Shown here piece after piece: positions 19,728-31,577 of a stretch of DNA of 64,000 bases. This DNA is from Panicum virgatum. Lineage: Eukaryota; Streptophyta; Magnoliopsida; Poales; Poaceae. Under the pieces are notes generated by a model. The model saw only the letters and a list, made by a program, of their open reading frames with translations. It ran no database searches and had not been told where the DNA came from. A program made the position numbers and the translations under genes. Location of the stretch: assembly GCF_016808335.1 (NCBI RefSeq), contig NC_053146.1:24794637-24858636 (forward strand). The letters are read 5' to 3'. Position 1 is the first letter of the stretch. Each line of letters begins with the position of its first letter.

Positions 19728-22700
19728 TGTAACACCCAGTTTAAATTTCAGCATTTAATAATAAATTTAATTGGCTTTATTTATTTTCTTAAGGTTTATT
19801 GTGCTTAGTAGGGCATTTAATTCAATTTTGTTCCTTAATGATTAAAATTTATCATAGGTTTAATTTTTGTGTTGCATTCATGCTGGAGCATCTTTTCTAT
19901 TGTTGTGTGGTTAGGTTTTGAATTCAAATTAGTTTGAATTCAATTAGTTGTTTTTGGTTAGAATTTAGAAAGGAAAAGGAAAAACAAACCCACAACCAAA
20001 CCCAACCGGACCCAAACTCAACCCAAACCCAGCCCAAACCACCCCAGCACTCAGCCCAGCCAGCCTGGGCCGGTCCAGCACCCTTTGCCGCGGCCCACTC
20101 CCCTCCATCACTTGCGCCCGGCCCGTTTCACCCCCTCCTCCGCACGGCCCTCTCCCGCACCCGCCTCACACCGGCCCAGCACGCCCGCTCCACAGCCATC
20201 CCGCCGCTCCGCGCGCGCGACCCACCTGAGCCGCCGGCCCCTACCTATCGGCGCCGCACACCCCGCTCAGCCCGCTCGCCCGCACTGCACGCGCTCCGTT
20301 CCGCTGATGGCCCGGCCCCACGCGCCAGGGTCATCCCCCTCCTCCGGATCCCGCTCGCGCAACTACCACCGGGCATCTCGTCGGAGATCTCGCCCGCGCG
20401 CCCCGTGGCACGGACGCCCAGGACCCCAGCCCCTTCCTTTTAAACCGCCCTGAGATCCCCCTGCACCCATCCACCCCACGCGCCGCCCCGCAACCCTAGC
20501 AGCCGCACTAAGTCGCGCCGCCGCACCCCGGAGTCAGAGCAGAAGCTCCGCCGCCGCGATTCCCGGTGCTCCCCGACGCCCCACCACGGCAAGCCGCCGG
20601 GAGAGCTTTCCACGGAGGCCACGAACTTCCCCGAGCCCGCCCGCGGCCTCTGTTTCGACCTCCGCAGCGACCCGTCGCAACCTCGCCGCCGCCGGTCTTC
20701 GCCGTCGAGCCCTCTGCGCCGGCTTTCTCTTCGATCCGGAGCTCGGTGAGGACCCCCTATGCCCACTCTTCCTTTTTGTCGTGCTAGCTTAGCCCGTGGG
20801 CCAATTCCGCGGCTCAACCGCCATCGCCGGCGATGCTCTGCCACGCCGAGCCGCCCCCACCGCCGCTTACTATGCTACGGCCGTCCCTGACCCGCGCTCG
20901 AGACTCCAGTGGGTTGCGCATCCCGCCCTGAACCTCCCTGACCCAAGCCCGGGTCAGATTGACCCCCGGAGCGCCGGGTTGGGCGTCTCCGGCGAGCCCC
21001 CGCCGCGGGAGCCCCCTCTCCGGTGACCTCCCGCCGCCGCCCCGAGCTTCCCTCACCCTGAGCCGTCCGATCCAGGACCCGTGGCCGCGATTAGATCACC
21101 CCCCCGGTTAGATCCAAACCACTCGATCCAGATCTGACGGCCGAAAATCAAACGTACCCCTTCGGCCTGTACCTTTTGCTTAAGAGCCCTCCAACTATCA
21201 CTGAATAAACCCGCCGTCCCTGGTAGTTCAAAAGTATTTCCAAATCCGCCCCTGATTTATTCGTTTTGGCCCCTGAGCTTTTCCGTATTAGAACCCGCCG
21301 TCCAGGCCTGCCTTTTTGCGCGCTAGACCCTGGAACTAAGGTTTAATTATGTTTTAGCCCTCGGTTTTAGCAGAAAAGTCCCTGGAACTTCAGTTTTCTT
21401 ACAAATAAGCCCCTAGAACTTGTTTTTAGCCTAGATTACGCGTTTTAGCTCCGTTTTTAGCGTTCTTTATGTCCACGCGATTGTTGTAACGCGTAGAATA
21501 GTTTTGGCTTAGTTTTTCTTGCTGTTTTTATGTATTGTTGTACTGTTCTTTAGCTTTTGTTAGAGTTTGCTTGTTTGCTTATTATCGTGCATTGTTTTGG
21601 CCATGTGTTCGTGAGTAGACATTGATCCATCTGAGGAGCCCCAGTACCAGTACCCGGAGCAGCCGTCTTCCGAGCACTTTGAGCAGCAGCAGGAGCAGTA
21701 CGAGGAAGGCAAGTATAACATGAACAACCCATCACTTTTAAACACATTTTCATACTGCATTTTAATATTGTATGCCTTTAAGGATTTCCTAGCCAATTTA
21801 TATCCTTTAAATATACCTTTGGGGTTGCATTTTGGTTAGTTGTGCTAGGTTGCTGCGCTATAACACACTTTGGTCCTTTTTAATTAAATTGATTAATGGT
21901 TCACTTGAATTTAATTCTGAGAGTGACACTCGTGTGTGGCTTGAGTGGCTCACTTCTTGTTAAAACTGGTTTTGTTAGAAACATGGTTTAGGGGGCCAGC
22001 ACGGTGCTTACTGCCTGGTTGGCCACTCTCCATAAGGACCGGTTCATAGAGCGACAACCTGGGACAACAGCGCTACCACAAGGCTAGAATGGGATAGACT
22101 TGGCGTAATAATTAGATCTTTTTGGTTTGGAGTAACTTACCTGCGGGGCAAGAGTAGTAAGCTTCAATGGTCCCTGCTCCTCCGGCTTGGTCTGTGCTTG
22201 GATTGCGCTCCTGTGCTTGTACCCTCGGAGGTGGGCCCCATCAGTCGCCGACCTAACTCTCGCGGTTACGCCTTACCAATGAGATTCTTTGTAAAGGCCT
22301 CGTAGTGAGTCGCTGGCCATCTCACCTAAGGAAGTGTGATGAACAACTGGCATAGCTCACGACTTGTGGGTAAAGATGTGCAACCTCTGCAGAGTGTAAA
22401 ACTGGTATACTAGCCGTGCTCACGGTTATGAGCGGCCCAGATCCTCCTTTTGATTAGTGGAGTTATCTCCTTCCGACGAGGGAGGTGCTTCTCGGGGTTA
22501 CCTTGGTGGCTTGGTTTCGGTTTGGTTCTCAGTAGTAACATGTTTAATCTTGATTAATTACTATGTAACTGGGTTAATGGTAATTCATCAACTCGTAGTA
22601 AATAGCTTTAATAAAATCTTGCCAACACTTAAAAGCTAATGCAGTTGAGTCAGCCAACCTTAGAGCCTCATAGTTTGTGTTATACTTGTTGAGTACAAGT

Positions 22701-23074
22701 TGTGTACTCACTCTTGCCTCTTCTCTACTTTTTCCTCTCGGCTACGCTACTGCTGCTCAGTTCCTGCCGACACGAGGGAGTTCGTCCAGCGCTACCAGGA
22801 CTACGAGGACTTCTAGGTGTTCGTCTCCCAGTCGACGTCCCTGTGGCGCCCTGCTTCAGCTTCGGAGAGCTTTTATCGTATCTTGTACTTCGCTTCCGCT
22901 GTATCAGACATTTTTGTCATTATTGTAATAAATAACATTCGTATTCGCTTTATTATATCTTTTTACGTGATATGTGCTTTGATATACTGTTCATTCTGTT
23001 GTATATACGTGTGACTTGATCCTGGCACGTATATGATTGCTCGGTTTATGTTCTTTTATAAACCGGGTGTTACA
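19728..23074 (+). repeat. 5' LTR of the Tekay element
   Basis: Starts TGTAACACCCAGTTT and ends AAACCGGGTGTTACA. A TATA-like TTTAAA lies at 20438-20443, followed by a GC-rich leader (20450-21130). Downstream are exon-like blocks and AT-rich introns. Small differences from the 3' LTR include CCATCCCGCC against CCATCCGCC and ACCCGTCGC against ACCCAGTCGC. Confidence 0.95.
20498..22816 (+). pseudogene. Spliced coding-like unit inside the 5' LTR
   Basis: Three phase-compatible exons can be read: 20498-20745 (donor CTCG|GTGAGG), 21619-21708 (acceptor GTGAGTAG|AC, donor GAAG|GCAAGT) and 22761-22816 (acceptor GCTGCTCAG|TT, stop TAG 22814). The last intron would be of the GC-AG type with the strong AG|GCAAGT donor such introns need. 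Exon 2 encodes an acidic Gln/Tyr/Pro-rich segment (PSEEPQYQYPEQPSS). Exon 3 encodes ADTREFVQRYQDYEDF. Exon 1 has two one-base deletions relative to the 3' LTR copy, so its frame is broken here. No ATG is clear. No known domain. It could be a captured host gene piece, an LTR-encoded accessory gene, or chance coding potential. Confidence 0.45.
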
Positions 23075-23077
23075 GAG

Positions 23078-23091
23078 TGGTATCAAAGCCG
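23078..23091 (+). promoter_or_regulatory. Primer binding site of Tekay element
   Basis: TGGTATCAAAGCCG, three bases after the 5' LTR. It matches the complement of the initiator tRNA-Met 3' end (TGGTATCAGAGC) with one difference. Confidence 0.85.
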
Positions 23092-23642
23092 TATCGACTG
23101 TAGGACGAAGCCTAGATAGAACTGGTCGAGTTTTAGGACTTCTTCTCACCAATCCTTGCCTGCTGAAATCATTTTACTATTATACCCCTTGACTTCTTTG
23201 ACTTTTACCCTTCTTGCCTTGATTTCTCTCTCTGAAGAATAGTTTCGTAGATTTTGGCCTGAATCAGTCATCTGACCACCATGAGTATTAGCTAGGTGAT
23301 CCTTTTATAATAATACGATAGCACGATCCGCGACGCGTGGTGTTAGTCGAGTCGTATGCTAAACTCGGCTAAGTCGTGAAAATTTTCTGCTTGTTATTAT
23401 GCTACATGTTTGATTTGGATTTTTGAATGATTGCATAGCTTAGTAGTTTAAATTTGTTTAAAGAAAATCACTCAGATGTAAAGTTAACTAATTAATAAAA
23501 TGAGTTAGATCGTTGGGGGTAAAACAGTCAACTCTATCCTGTCTACTTTATCATGGCTGAGTCTTTCCCACAAAGAGTTATCATATCCATCTGAATTTAT
23601 TCCTGCAATATCCTTACTCGTGAAATCTTTTGTTCAAATCAG

Positions 23643-24855
23643 ATGGTGAACACCAGGAGCACCGGTTCCGGTTCTGGCCAGCAGCAGGGTCAGAACAACC
23701 AGGGTACCGGGATCCCGATGCCGCCGCCTTTGACTCCGGAGCAGTACTTCCAGCTCCAGATGCAGATGATGGCCACCCTGAACAACACTGTTCAGGCTCT
23801 TCAGCAGGCTCACACTCAGCCTCCGCCTCCACCACCGCCGCAGCCTCGCGACAGGCGTGCTGAGTTCCTGAGGGGTCACCCGCCGACGTTCTCTCACACA
23901 TCCGACCCTCTTCAGGCCGACGACTGGCTCCGTGCAGTGGAGCGTCAGCTGGACATCGCCCAGTGCGATGATCGTGAGCGCGTCTTGTACGCAGCAGGAC
24001 AGCTGCGAGGGGCAGCTTTGGACTGGTGGGAGTCCCACCCAGTTCACGACCGTGAGACTCTCACTTGGCTCCAGTTCAGGGAGCGGTTCCGCAGCCACAA
24101 CGTCCCCGCGGGCGTTATGAAGATGAAGCAGAAGGAGTTCCTTGCACTGAAGCAGGTAACCTTAAATATAATCATTCAGCGGTTTCTTTTGAGCTAATGC
24201 CCCTTGAATCTTGAGTTAATCTTTCGATATCTATCTGTCTTTGTCACTTCAGGGGACCATGTCGGTCACGGAGTATCGTGATCGCTTCTTGCAGCTCGCT
24301 CGCTACGCCCCTGCCGAGGTTGCGGATGACCGCAAGAAGCAGGAGCACTTCATGGAGGGTCTTGAGGACTACCTCCAGTACGCGCTGCTCAACCTCCGCT
24401 TCGACGACTTCAACCACCTGGTTGACAGCGCGCTCAACACTGAGTGTAAGCACCTAGAGATGGAGGACAAGAAGAGGAAGATTGTCCCCGTTGCTTCCGG
24501 CAGCAACACTCGTCCTCGCCTCCAGCAGCCCCAGCAGTACCAGCAGCAGTACCAGGCCTCCTCAGCAGTACCAGCAGAGGCCACCGCAGCAGTACCCGCC
24601 TCGACAGCAGCAGCAGGCGGGGCAGGGCCAGAGGTTACCGGCACCTCCGGCTCGTGCTGCTCCACCGGCACCGCAGGCTCCACGTCCGGCAGCTCCTACC
24701 GGACAGCAGGCTCAGGGACCTCCTCGCACCTGCTTTCACTGCGGCCAGCCGGGGCACTACGCCAACGCTTGCCCCCGGAAGGCGCAGGCGGGACAGCAGG
24801 GGCGCCCAGCTCAGCCCAGGGCGCCACTTCAGGGCAGAGTGAACCACGTGACGGC
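23643..24855 (+). pseudogene. gag: Tekay gag with a probable short intron
   Basis: Capsid/nucleocapsid protein. ATG 23643 opens MVNTRSTGSGSGQQQ, then a Pro-rich segment and the retrotransposon gag domain (RRAEFLRGHPPTF, DDWLRAVERQLDIA, AALDWWESH, FRERFRSHNVPAG). At 24155 the frame meets CAG|GTAACC and resumes after TTCAG at 24253 with TMSVTEYRDRFLQLARYAP. A 97-base, phase-0 intron (24156-24252) restores one frame. Near 24555 two bases are missing and the frame shifts. The CCHC knuckle CFHCGQPGHYANAC is at 24731-24772. Spliced gag would be in frame with the protease but for the indel. Confidence 0.85.
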
Positions 24856-25345
24856 CGAGTCAGCGGCCGAGGCTCCCAACGTGGTTATTGGTACGTTCAT
24901 GGTTAATTCATATCCAGCTACAGTGCTTTTTGATACTGGTGCTACGCATTCCTTCATTACTCAGTCTTTTGTCGAGCATCATGGTATTCATACTAGCACA
25001 TTAAAGAGGTGCCTGTTAGTATCTTCACCGGGAGGACAGTTGAGGTCTCACACTTACTGCCCGAGAGTCAGTGTTTCTTTGAGGGGAGTAGAGTTCTGTA
25101 CTGATCTGATGGTGCTAGACACCAAGGGCATTGATGTCATTCTGGGAATGGAGACTCTGGCCAAATGGGGAGTTCGGATAGATTGTGCTCAGAGGACAGT
25201 CTTGCTATCAGCTTCCAGTGGCCAAGAGGTTGTTATCAGTGCAGTAGAGCCTTCTGGATTTCTTCATCAGATGGAGGCTAGACCCACGGACGGTATTCGC
25301 GTGGTGTCTGAATTCCCGGATGTCTTTCCGGATGATTCTGCCAGG
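24856..25345 (+). pseudogene. PR: Tekay aspartic protease
   Basis: VLFDTGATHSFI near 24928-24963 gives the intact active-site DTGA, and VILGMETLAKWGVRIDC gives the second conserved strand. It is in the same frame as the upstream zinc knuckle, so it is part of the gag-pol polyprotein. A single extra T near 25342 shifts the frame before the RT, at PDVFPDD. Confidence 0.85.
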
Positions 25346-26650
25346 TATGCTGCCTGAACGCGCCATTGAGTTTTGTATTGATCTCTTGCCTGGCACAGCT
25401 CCTATTGCAAAGCGGCCCTACCGTATGGCACCTATAGAGCATGAAGAAGTTAAGAAGACTATTGATGAGTTGCTAGCCAAGGGCTATATCCGTCGCAGCT
25501 TCTCTCCTTGGGCTTTTCCATTATTGCTGGTAGATAAGAAGGATGGCTCGAAGAGGATGTGTGTGGATTATCGGGAGCTGAATGCAGTTACTATCAAGAA
25601 CAAGCATCCACTGCCCCGTATTGAGGATCTCTTTGATTTGCTTCGAGGTGCTCGTATATTCTCGAAGATTGATCTTCGTTCGGGCTATTTTCAGCTGAGG
25701 ATCCGTCCTGGGGATATTCCGAAGACGGCATTCACCTGCAAGTACGGGCTATATGAGTATACAGTCATGTCCTTCGGCTTGACTAATGCCCCGGCTTTCT
25801 TCATGCATCTGATGAACATGGTTTTCATGGACTATCTGGATGTCTTCGTGGTGATTTTCATTGATGATATTCTGATCTTCTCCAAGACAGGAGAAGAGCA
25901 TGAGGAGCATCTGAGACTCGTATTGCAGAGATTGAGAGAGCATCAGTTGTATGCCAAGTTCAGCAAGTGCGAGTTCTGGATTGACGAGGTTCCATTCCTC
26001 GGTCATGTTATCTCTCAGGGAGGCATTGCTGTTGATCCGAGTAAGGTGAAGGATGTGCTAGAGTGGGAGACACCGCAGACACTAAAGGAAGTCAGGTCTT
26101 TCTTGGGCTTAGCTAGATATTATCGGAGGTTCATTGAGAATTTCTCCAAGATCGCGAAGCCTTTGACTTCTTTGCTGGAGAAGAATGTGGCTTTTGTATG
26201 GACTGATGAGCGTCAGAGGGCCTTTGATGAGCTGAAGAAAAGGTTGACTACGGCGCCAGTCCTGACTCTGCCAGACCAGACGAAGAGGTTCACGGTATAT
26301 TGTGACGCTTCGAAGGATTGGTCTTGGGTGTGTTTTGATGCAGGAGGGCAGAGTGATTGCTTATGCTTCACGGCAGTTACGTCGGCATGAGCTGAATTAT
26401 CCCACCCATGATCTTGAGTTAGCCGCAGTTGTGCATGCTCTGAAGATTTGGAGGCACTACTTGTATGGGCAGCGTTGTGATATCTACACCGATCACAAGA
26501 GCCTCAAGTACATTTTCACGCAGAATGAGCTGAATATGCGGCAGAGAAGATGGCTAGAGTTGGTCAAGGATTATGACCTGGAGATTCACTACCATCCTGG
26601 GCAAGGCCAATGTTGTAGCAGATGCTCTGAGCAGGAGAAGTTATGTCAAC
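25346..26650 (+). pseudogene. RT-RH: Tekay reverse transcriptase and RNase H
   Basis: The RT has [50 protein letters not shown] and catalytic [10 protein letters not shown] (25853-25885), followed by the connection [15 protein letters not shown]. RNase H starts at TVYCDASKD (26293), with [18 protein letters not shown] and [13 protein letters not shown]. Extra bases near 26324 (T) and 26604 (G) break the frame. All catalytic residues I can see are present, so only the indels inactivate it. Confidence 0.9.
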
Positions 26651-28186
26651 ATGGCCGTGGCTTTCCAGATGCCTCCAGAGTTATGCGAGGAGTTCGAGCA
26701 GTTGAGTCTGGGCTTCTTGCATCATACTTCCAGTGCAGCATTTGAGGCAGTACCGACTCTAGAGTCAGAGATCAGGCAGCATCAGAAAGATGATGAGAAG
26801 CTGCAGGAGATTCGTGAGTTGCTCAGGAAGGGCAAGGCTCCTCATTTCAGAGAGGATGATCAGGGTACTTTGTGGTACAAGAACCGGATCTGTGTGCCAG
26901 ATGTGAAGGATCTCCGGAAGTTGATTCTGAGTGAGGCCCATGATACAGCATACTCTATTCATCCGGGCAGCACGAAGATGTATTATGATTTGAAGGAACG
27001 TTTCTGGTGGTATGGGATGAAGCGTTCAGTGGCAGAGTACGTGGCTATTTGTGACACCTGTCAGCTGTGTCAAGGCTGAGCACCAGAGGCCAGCAGGTCT
27101 ATTACAGCCTTTGAAGATTCCAGAGTGGAAATGGGAGGAAATCACTATGGACTTCATTGTTGGATTGCCTCGTACTCAGAAAGGGTACAACTACATTTGG
27201 GTAGTAGTGGATCGATTGACGAAGGTTGCTCACTTCATACCAGTGAACACTACTTACTCCGGTGCTAGACTTGCAGAGTTGTACATCTCTCGGATTGTCT
27301 GCTTGCATGGTGTGCCCAAGAAGATCATATCCGACAGAGGGTCTCAGTTCACTTCTCGGTTCTGGGAGCAGCTCCATGATTCGTTGGATACGAAGCTGCG
27401 CTTTAGTACGGCTTATCATCCTCAGACAGATGGGCAGACAGAGAGAACCAACCAAGTGTTGGAGGATATGCTGAGAGCTTGTGCCATTCAGTACGGTACT
27501 AGTTGGGATAAGTGCCTGTCATATGCTGAGTTCTCTTATAACAACAGCTATCAGGCCAGTCTGAAGAAGTCTCCCTTCGAGGCATTGTATGGCAGAAAGT
27601 GCCGGACTCCTCTCTATTGGGATCAGATTGGTGAGAAGCAGCTCTTTGGCCCTGAGATCATAGATGATGCAGAGCAGATGGTCCAGGCTGTGCTGAGAAA
27701 ATCTGAGAATTGCACAGAGCAGACAGAAGAGCTATGCTGATGGCAAACGGAGAGATCTGACTTTCAGTGTTGGTGAAGGTGTCTCCGATGAGAGGAATCC
27801 GTAGATTTAATGTCAAAGGAAAGTTAGCACCTCGGTATGTGGGGCCATTCAAGGTGCTAGAGCGGAAAGGCGAAGTTGCTTATCGCCTAGAGTTACCTCT
27901 CAGCCTCTCGGGAGTTCATGATGTCTTCCATATATCTCAGCTGAAGAGGTGTCTGCGAGTACCCGAGGAGCAGGCACCCCTGGATGGAGTCGATGTCCAG
28001 GAAGATTTGACTTATACCGAGCATCCGGTGAAGATTCTGGAGACATCAGAGAGGGTTACTCGGAACAAGCGCATCAAGATGTGCAGAGTTCAGTGGAGCC
28101 ATCACAGTGAAGCTGAGGCTACTTGGGAGCGAGAAGATGAGCTGATGAAGACATATCCAGATCTCTTTGCTAGCCAGCCCAGCTAA
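26651..28186 (+). pseudogene. IN-CHR: Tekay integrase with chromodomain
   Basis: Zinc-binding HHCC (EAHDTAYSIHPG ... CDTCQ, 26935-27062), catalytic D (TMDFIVGLP, 27150), D (IISDRGSQF, 27328) and E (GQTERTNQVLE, 27437). Next come the GPY-like KLAPRYVGPFKVLERKG and a C-terminal chromodomain (HPVKILETSERVTRNK ... WSHHSEAEATWERE, 28020-28140), which in this family directs insertion to heterochromatin. An extra T near 27067 and another near 27704, plus a small deletion near 27760, shift the frame. Stop TAA at 28184. Confidence 0.9.
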
Positions 28187-28206
28187 ATCTCGAGGACGAG
28201 ATTTCT

Positions 28207-28222
28207 TTAAGGGGGTAGGGTC
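28207..28222 (+). promoter_or_regulatory. Polypurine tract of Tekay element
   Basis: TTAAGGGGGTAGGGTC directly before the 3' LTR; primes plus-strand synthesis in this family. Confidence 0.85.
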
Positions 28223-31200
28223 TGTAACACCCTAATTTAAATTTCAGCATTTAATAATAAATTTAATTGGCTTTATTTATTTTCTTAAGGTTTATTGTGC
28301 TTAGTAGGGCATTTAATTCAATTTTGTTCCTTAATGATTAAAATTTATCATAGGTTTAATTTTTGTGTTGCATTCATGCTGGAGCATCTTTTCTATTGTT
28401 GTGTGGTTAGGTTTTGAATTCAAATTAGTTTGAATTCAATTAGTTGTTTTTGGTTAGAATTTAGAAAGGAAAAGGAAAAACAAACCCACAACCAAACCCA
28501 ACCGGACCCAAACTCAACCCAAACCCAGCCCAAACCACCCCAGCACTCAGCCCAACCAGCCTAGGCCCGGTCCAGCACCCTTTGCCGCGGCCCACTCCCC
28601 TCCATCACTTGCGCCCGGCCCGTTTCACCCCCTCCTCCGCACGGCCCTCTCCCGCACCCGCCTCACACCGGCCCAGCACGCCCGCTCCACAGCCATCCGC
28701 CGCTCCGCGCGCGCGACCCACCTGAGCTGCCGGCCCCACCTTGTCGGCGCCGCACACCCCGCTCAGCCCGCTCGCCCGCACTGCACTGCGCTCCGTTCCG
28801 CTGACGGCCCGGCCCCACGCGCCAGGGTCATCCCCCTCCTCCGGATCCCGCTCGCGCAACTACCGCCGGGCATCTCGTCGGAGATCTCGCCCGAGCGCCC
28901 CGTGGCACGGACGCCCAGGACCCCAGCCCCTTCCTTTTAAACCGCCCTGAGATCCCCCTGCACCCATCCACCCCACGCGCCGCCCCGCAACCCTAGCAGC
29001 CGCACTAAGTCGCGCCGCCGCACCCCGGAGTCAGAGCAGAAGCTCCGCCGCCGCGATTCCCGGCGCTCCCCGACGCCCCACCACGGCAAGCCGTCGGGAG
29101 AGCTTTCCACGGAGGCCACAAACTTCCCCGAGCCCGCCCGCGGCCTCTGTTCCGACCTCCGCAGCGACCCAGTCGCAACCTCGCCGCCGCCGGTCTTCGC
29201 CGTCGAGCCCTCTGCTGCCGGCTTTCTCTTCGATCCGGAGCTCGGTGAGGACACCCTATGCCCACTCTTCCTTTTTGTCGCGCTAGCTTAGCCCGTGGGC
29301 CAATTCCGCGGCTCAACCGCCGTCGCCGGCGATGCTCTGCCACGCCGAGCCGCCCCCACCGCCGCTTACTATGCTACGGCCGTCCCTGACCCGCGCTCGA
29401 GACTCCAGTGGGTTGCGCATCCCGCCCTGAACCTCCCTGACCCAAGCCCGGGTCAGATTGACCCCCGGAGCGCCGGGTTGGGCGTCTCCGGCGAGCCCCC
29501 GCCGCGGGAGCCCCCTCTCCGGCGACCTCCCGCCGCCGCCCCGAGCTTCCCTCACCCTGAGCCGTCCGATCCAGGACCCGTGGCCGCGATTAGATCACCC
29601 CCCCCGGTTAGATCCAAACCACTCGATCCAGATCCGACGGCCGAAAATCAAACGTACCCCTTCGGCCTGTACCTTTTGCTTAAGAGCCCTCCAACTATCA
29701 CTGAATAAACCCGCCGTCCCTGGTAGTTCAAAAGTATTTCCAAATCCGCCCCTGATTTATTCGTTTTGGCCCCTGAGCTTTTCCCTATTAGAACCCGCCG
29801 TCCAGGCCTGCCTTTTTGCGCGCTAGACCCTGGAACTAAGGTTTAATTATGTTTTAGCCCTCGGTTTTAGCAGAAAAGTCCCTGGAACTTCAGTTTTCTT
29901 ACAAATAAGCCCCTAGAACTTGTTTTTAGCCTAGATTACGCGTTTTAGCTCCGTTTTTAGCGTTCTTTATGTCCACGCGATCGTTGTAACACGTAGAATA
30001 GTTTTGGCTTAGTTTTTCTTGCTGTTTTTATGTATTGTTGTACTGTTCTTTAGCTTTTGTTAGAGTTTGCTTGTTTGCTTATTATCGTGCATTGTTTTGG
30101 CCACTGTGTTCGTGAGTAGACGTTGATCCATCTGAGGAGCCCCAGTACCAGTACCCGGAGTAGCCGTCTTCCGAGCACTTTGAGCAGCAGCAGGAGCAGT
30201 ACGAGGAAGGCAAGTATAACATGAACAACCCATCACTTTTAAACACATTTTCATACTGCATTTTAATATTGTATGCCTTTAAGGATTTCCTAGCCAGTTT
30301 ATATCCTTTAAATATACCTTTGGGGTTGCATTTTGGTTAGTTGTGCTAGGTTGCTGCGCTATAACACACTTTGGTCCTTTTTAATTAAATTGATTAATGG
30401 TTCACTTGAATTTAATTCTGAGAGTGACACTCTGTGTGGCTTGAGTGGCTCACTTCTCGTTAAAACTGGTTTTGTTAGAAACATGGTTAGGGGGCCAGCA
30501 CGGTGCTTACTGCCTGGTTGGCCACTCTCCATAAGGACCGGTTCATAGAGCGACAACCTGGGACAACAGCGCTACCACAAGGCTAGAATGGGATAGACTT
30601 GGCGTAATAATTAGATCTTTTTGGTTTGGAGTAACTTACCTGCGGGGCAAGAGTAGTAAGCTTCAATGGTCCCTGCTCCTCCGGCTTGGTCTGTGCTTGG
30701 ATTGCGCTCCTGTGCTTGTACCCCCGGAGGTGGGCCCCATCGTCGCCGACCTAACTCTCGCGGTTACGCCTTACCAATGAGATTCTTTGTAAAGGCCTCG
30801 TAGTGAGTCGCTGGCCATCTCACCTAAGGAAGTGTGATGAACAACTGGCGTAGCTCACGACTTGTGGGTAAAGATGTGCAACCTCTGCAGAGTGTAAAAC
30901 TGGTATACTAGCCGTGCTCACGGTTATGAGCGGCCCAGATCCTCCTTTTGATTAGTGGAGTTATCTCCTTCCGACGAGGGAGGTGCTTCTCGGGGTTACC
31001 TTGGTGGCTTGGTTTCGGTTTGGTTCTCAGTAGTAACATGTTTAATCTTGATTAATTACTATGTAACTGGGTTAATGGTAATTCATCAACTCGTAGTAAA
31101 TAGCTTTAATAAAATCTTGCCAACACTTAAAAGCTAATGCAGTTGAGTCAGCCAACCTTAGAGCCTCATAGTTTGTGTTATACTTGTTGAGTACAAGTTG

Positions 31201-31572
31201 TGTACTCACTCTTGCCTCTTCTCTACTTTTTCCTCTTGGCTACGCTACTGCTGCTCAGTTCCTACCGACACGAGGGAGTTCGTCCAGCGCTACCAGGACT
31301 ACGAGGACTTCTAGGTGTTCGTCTCCCAGTCGACGTCCCTGTGGCGCCCTGCTTCAGCTTCGGAGAGCTTTTATCGTATCTTGTACTTCGCTTCCGCTGT
31401 ATCAGACATTTTTGTCATTATTGTAATAAATAACATTCGTATTCGCTTTATTATATCTTTTTACGTGATATGTGCTTTGATATACTGTTCATTCTGTTGT
31501 ATATACGTGTGACTTGATCCTGGCACGTATATGATTGCTCGGTTTATGTTCTTTTATAAACCGGGTGTTACA
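28223..31572 (+). repeat. 3' LTR of the Tekay element
   Basis: TGTAACACCCTAATTT ... CCGGGTGTTACA, followed by the target duplication GCTAC. Same internal layout as the 5' LTR. Confidence 0.95.
28995..31314 (+). pseudogene. Spliced coding-like unit inside the 3' LTR
   Basis: Same three exons as in the 5' LTR: 28995-29244, 30120-30209 and 31259-31314. Here exon 1 is open for at least 83 codons up to the donor (ends GFLFDPEL, then CTCG|GTGAGG), and is rich in Arg, Ser and Pro. Exon 2 contains a TAG at 30161 where the 5' LTR has CAG. The two LTR copies are thus disabled at different places. Because LTRs are identical at insertion, the parental copy may have been open across all three exons. Product unknown. 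Confidence 0.45.
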
Positions 31573-31577
31573 GCTAC

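Larger units (their letters stand above)
19728..31572 (+). mobile_element. Complete Tekay/Del-type Ty3-gypsy chromovirus
   Basis: 11,845 bp with TG...CA LTRs of 3347 bp (19728-23074) and 3350 bp (28223-31572) and a 5 bp target duplication GCTAC (19723-19727 and 31573-31577). It has a tRNA-iMet-type PBS, gag, protease, RT, RNase H, integrase with C-terminal chromodomain, and a polypurine tract. The very long LTRs and chromodomain place it in the Tekay lineage. LTRs are nearly identical in the parts I compared, implying recent insertion, yet the polyprotein carries many indels. Confidence 0.95.

Noticed and set aside
20085..20453. Long open frames in the Tekay LTR GC-rich leader as separate genes
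   Set aside because: Upstream or just at the TATA-like site, Pro/Arg-rich and open in several frames; composition explains them better than coding.
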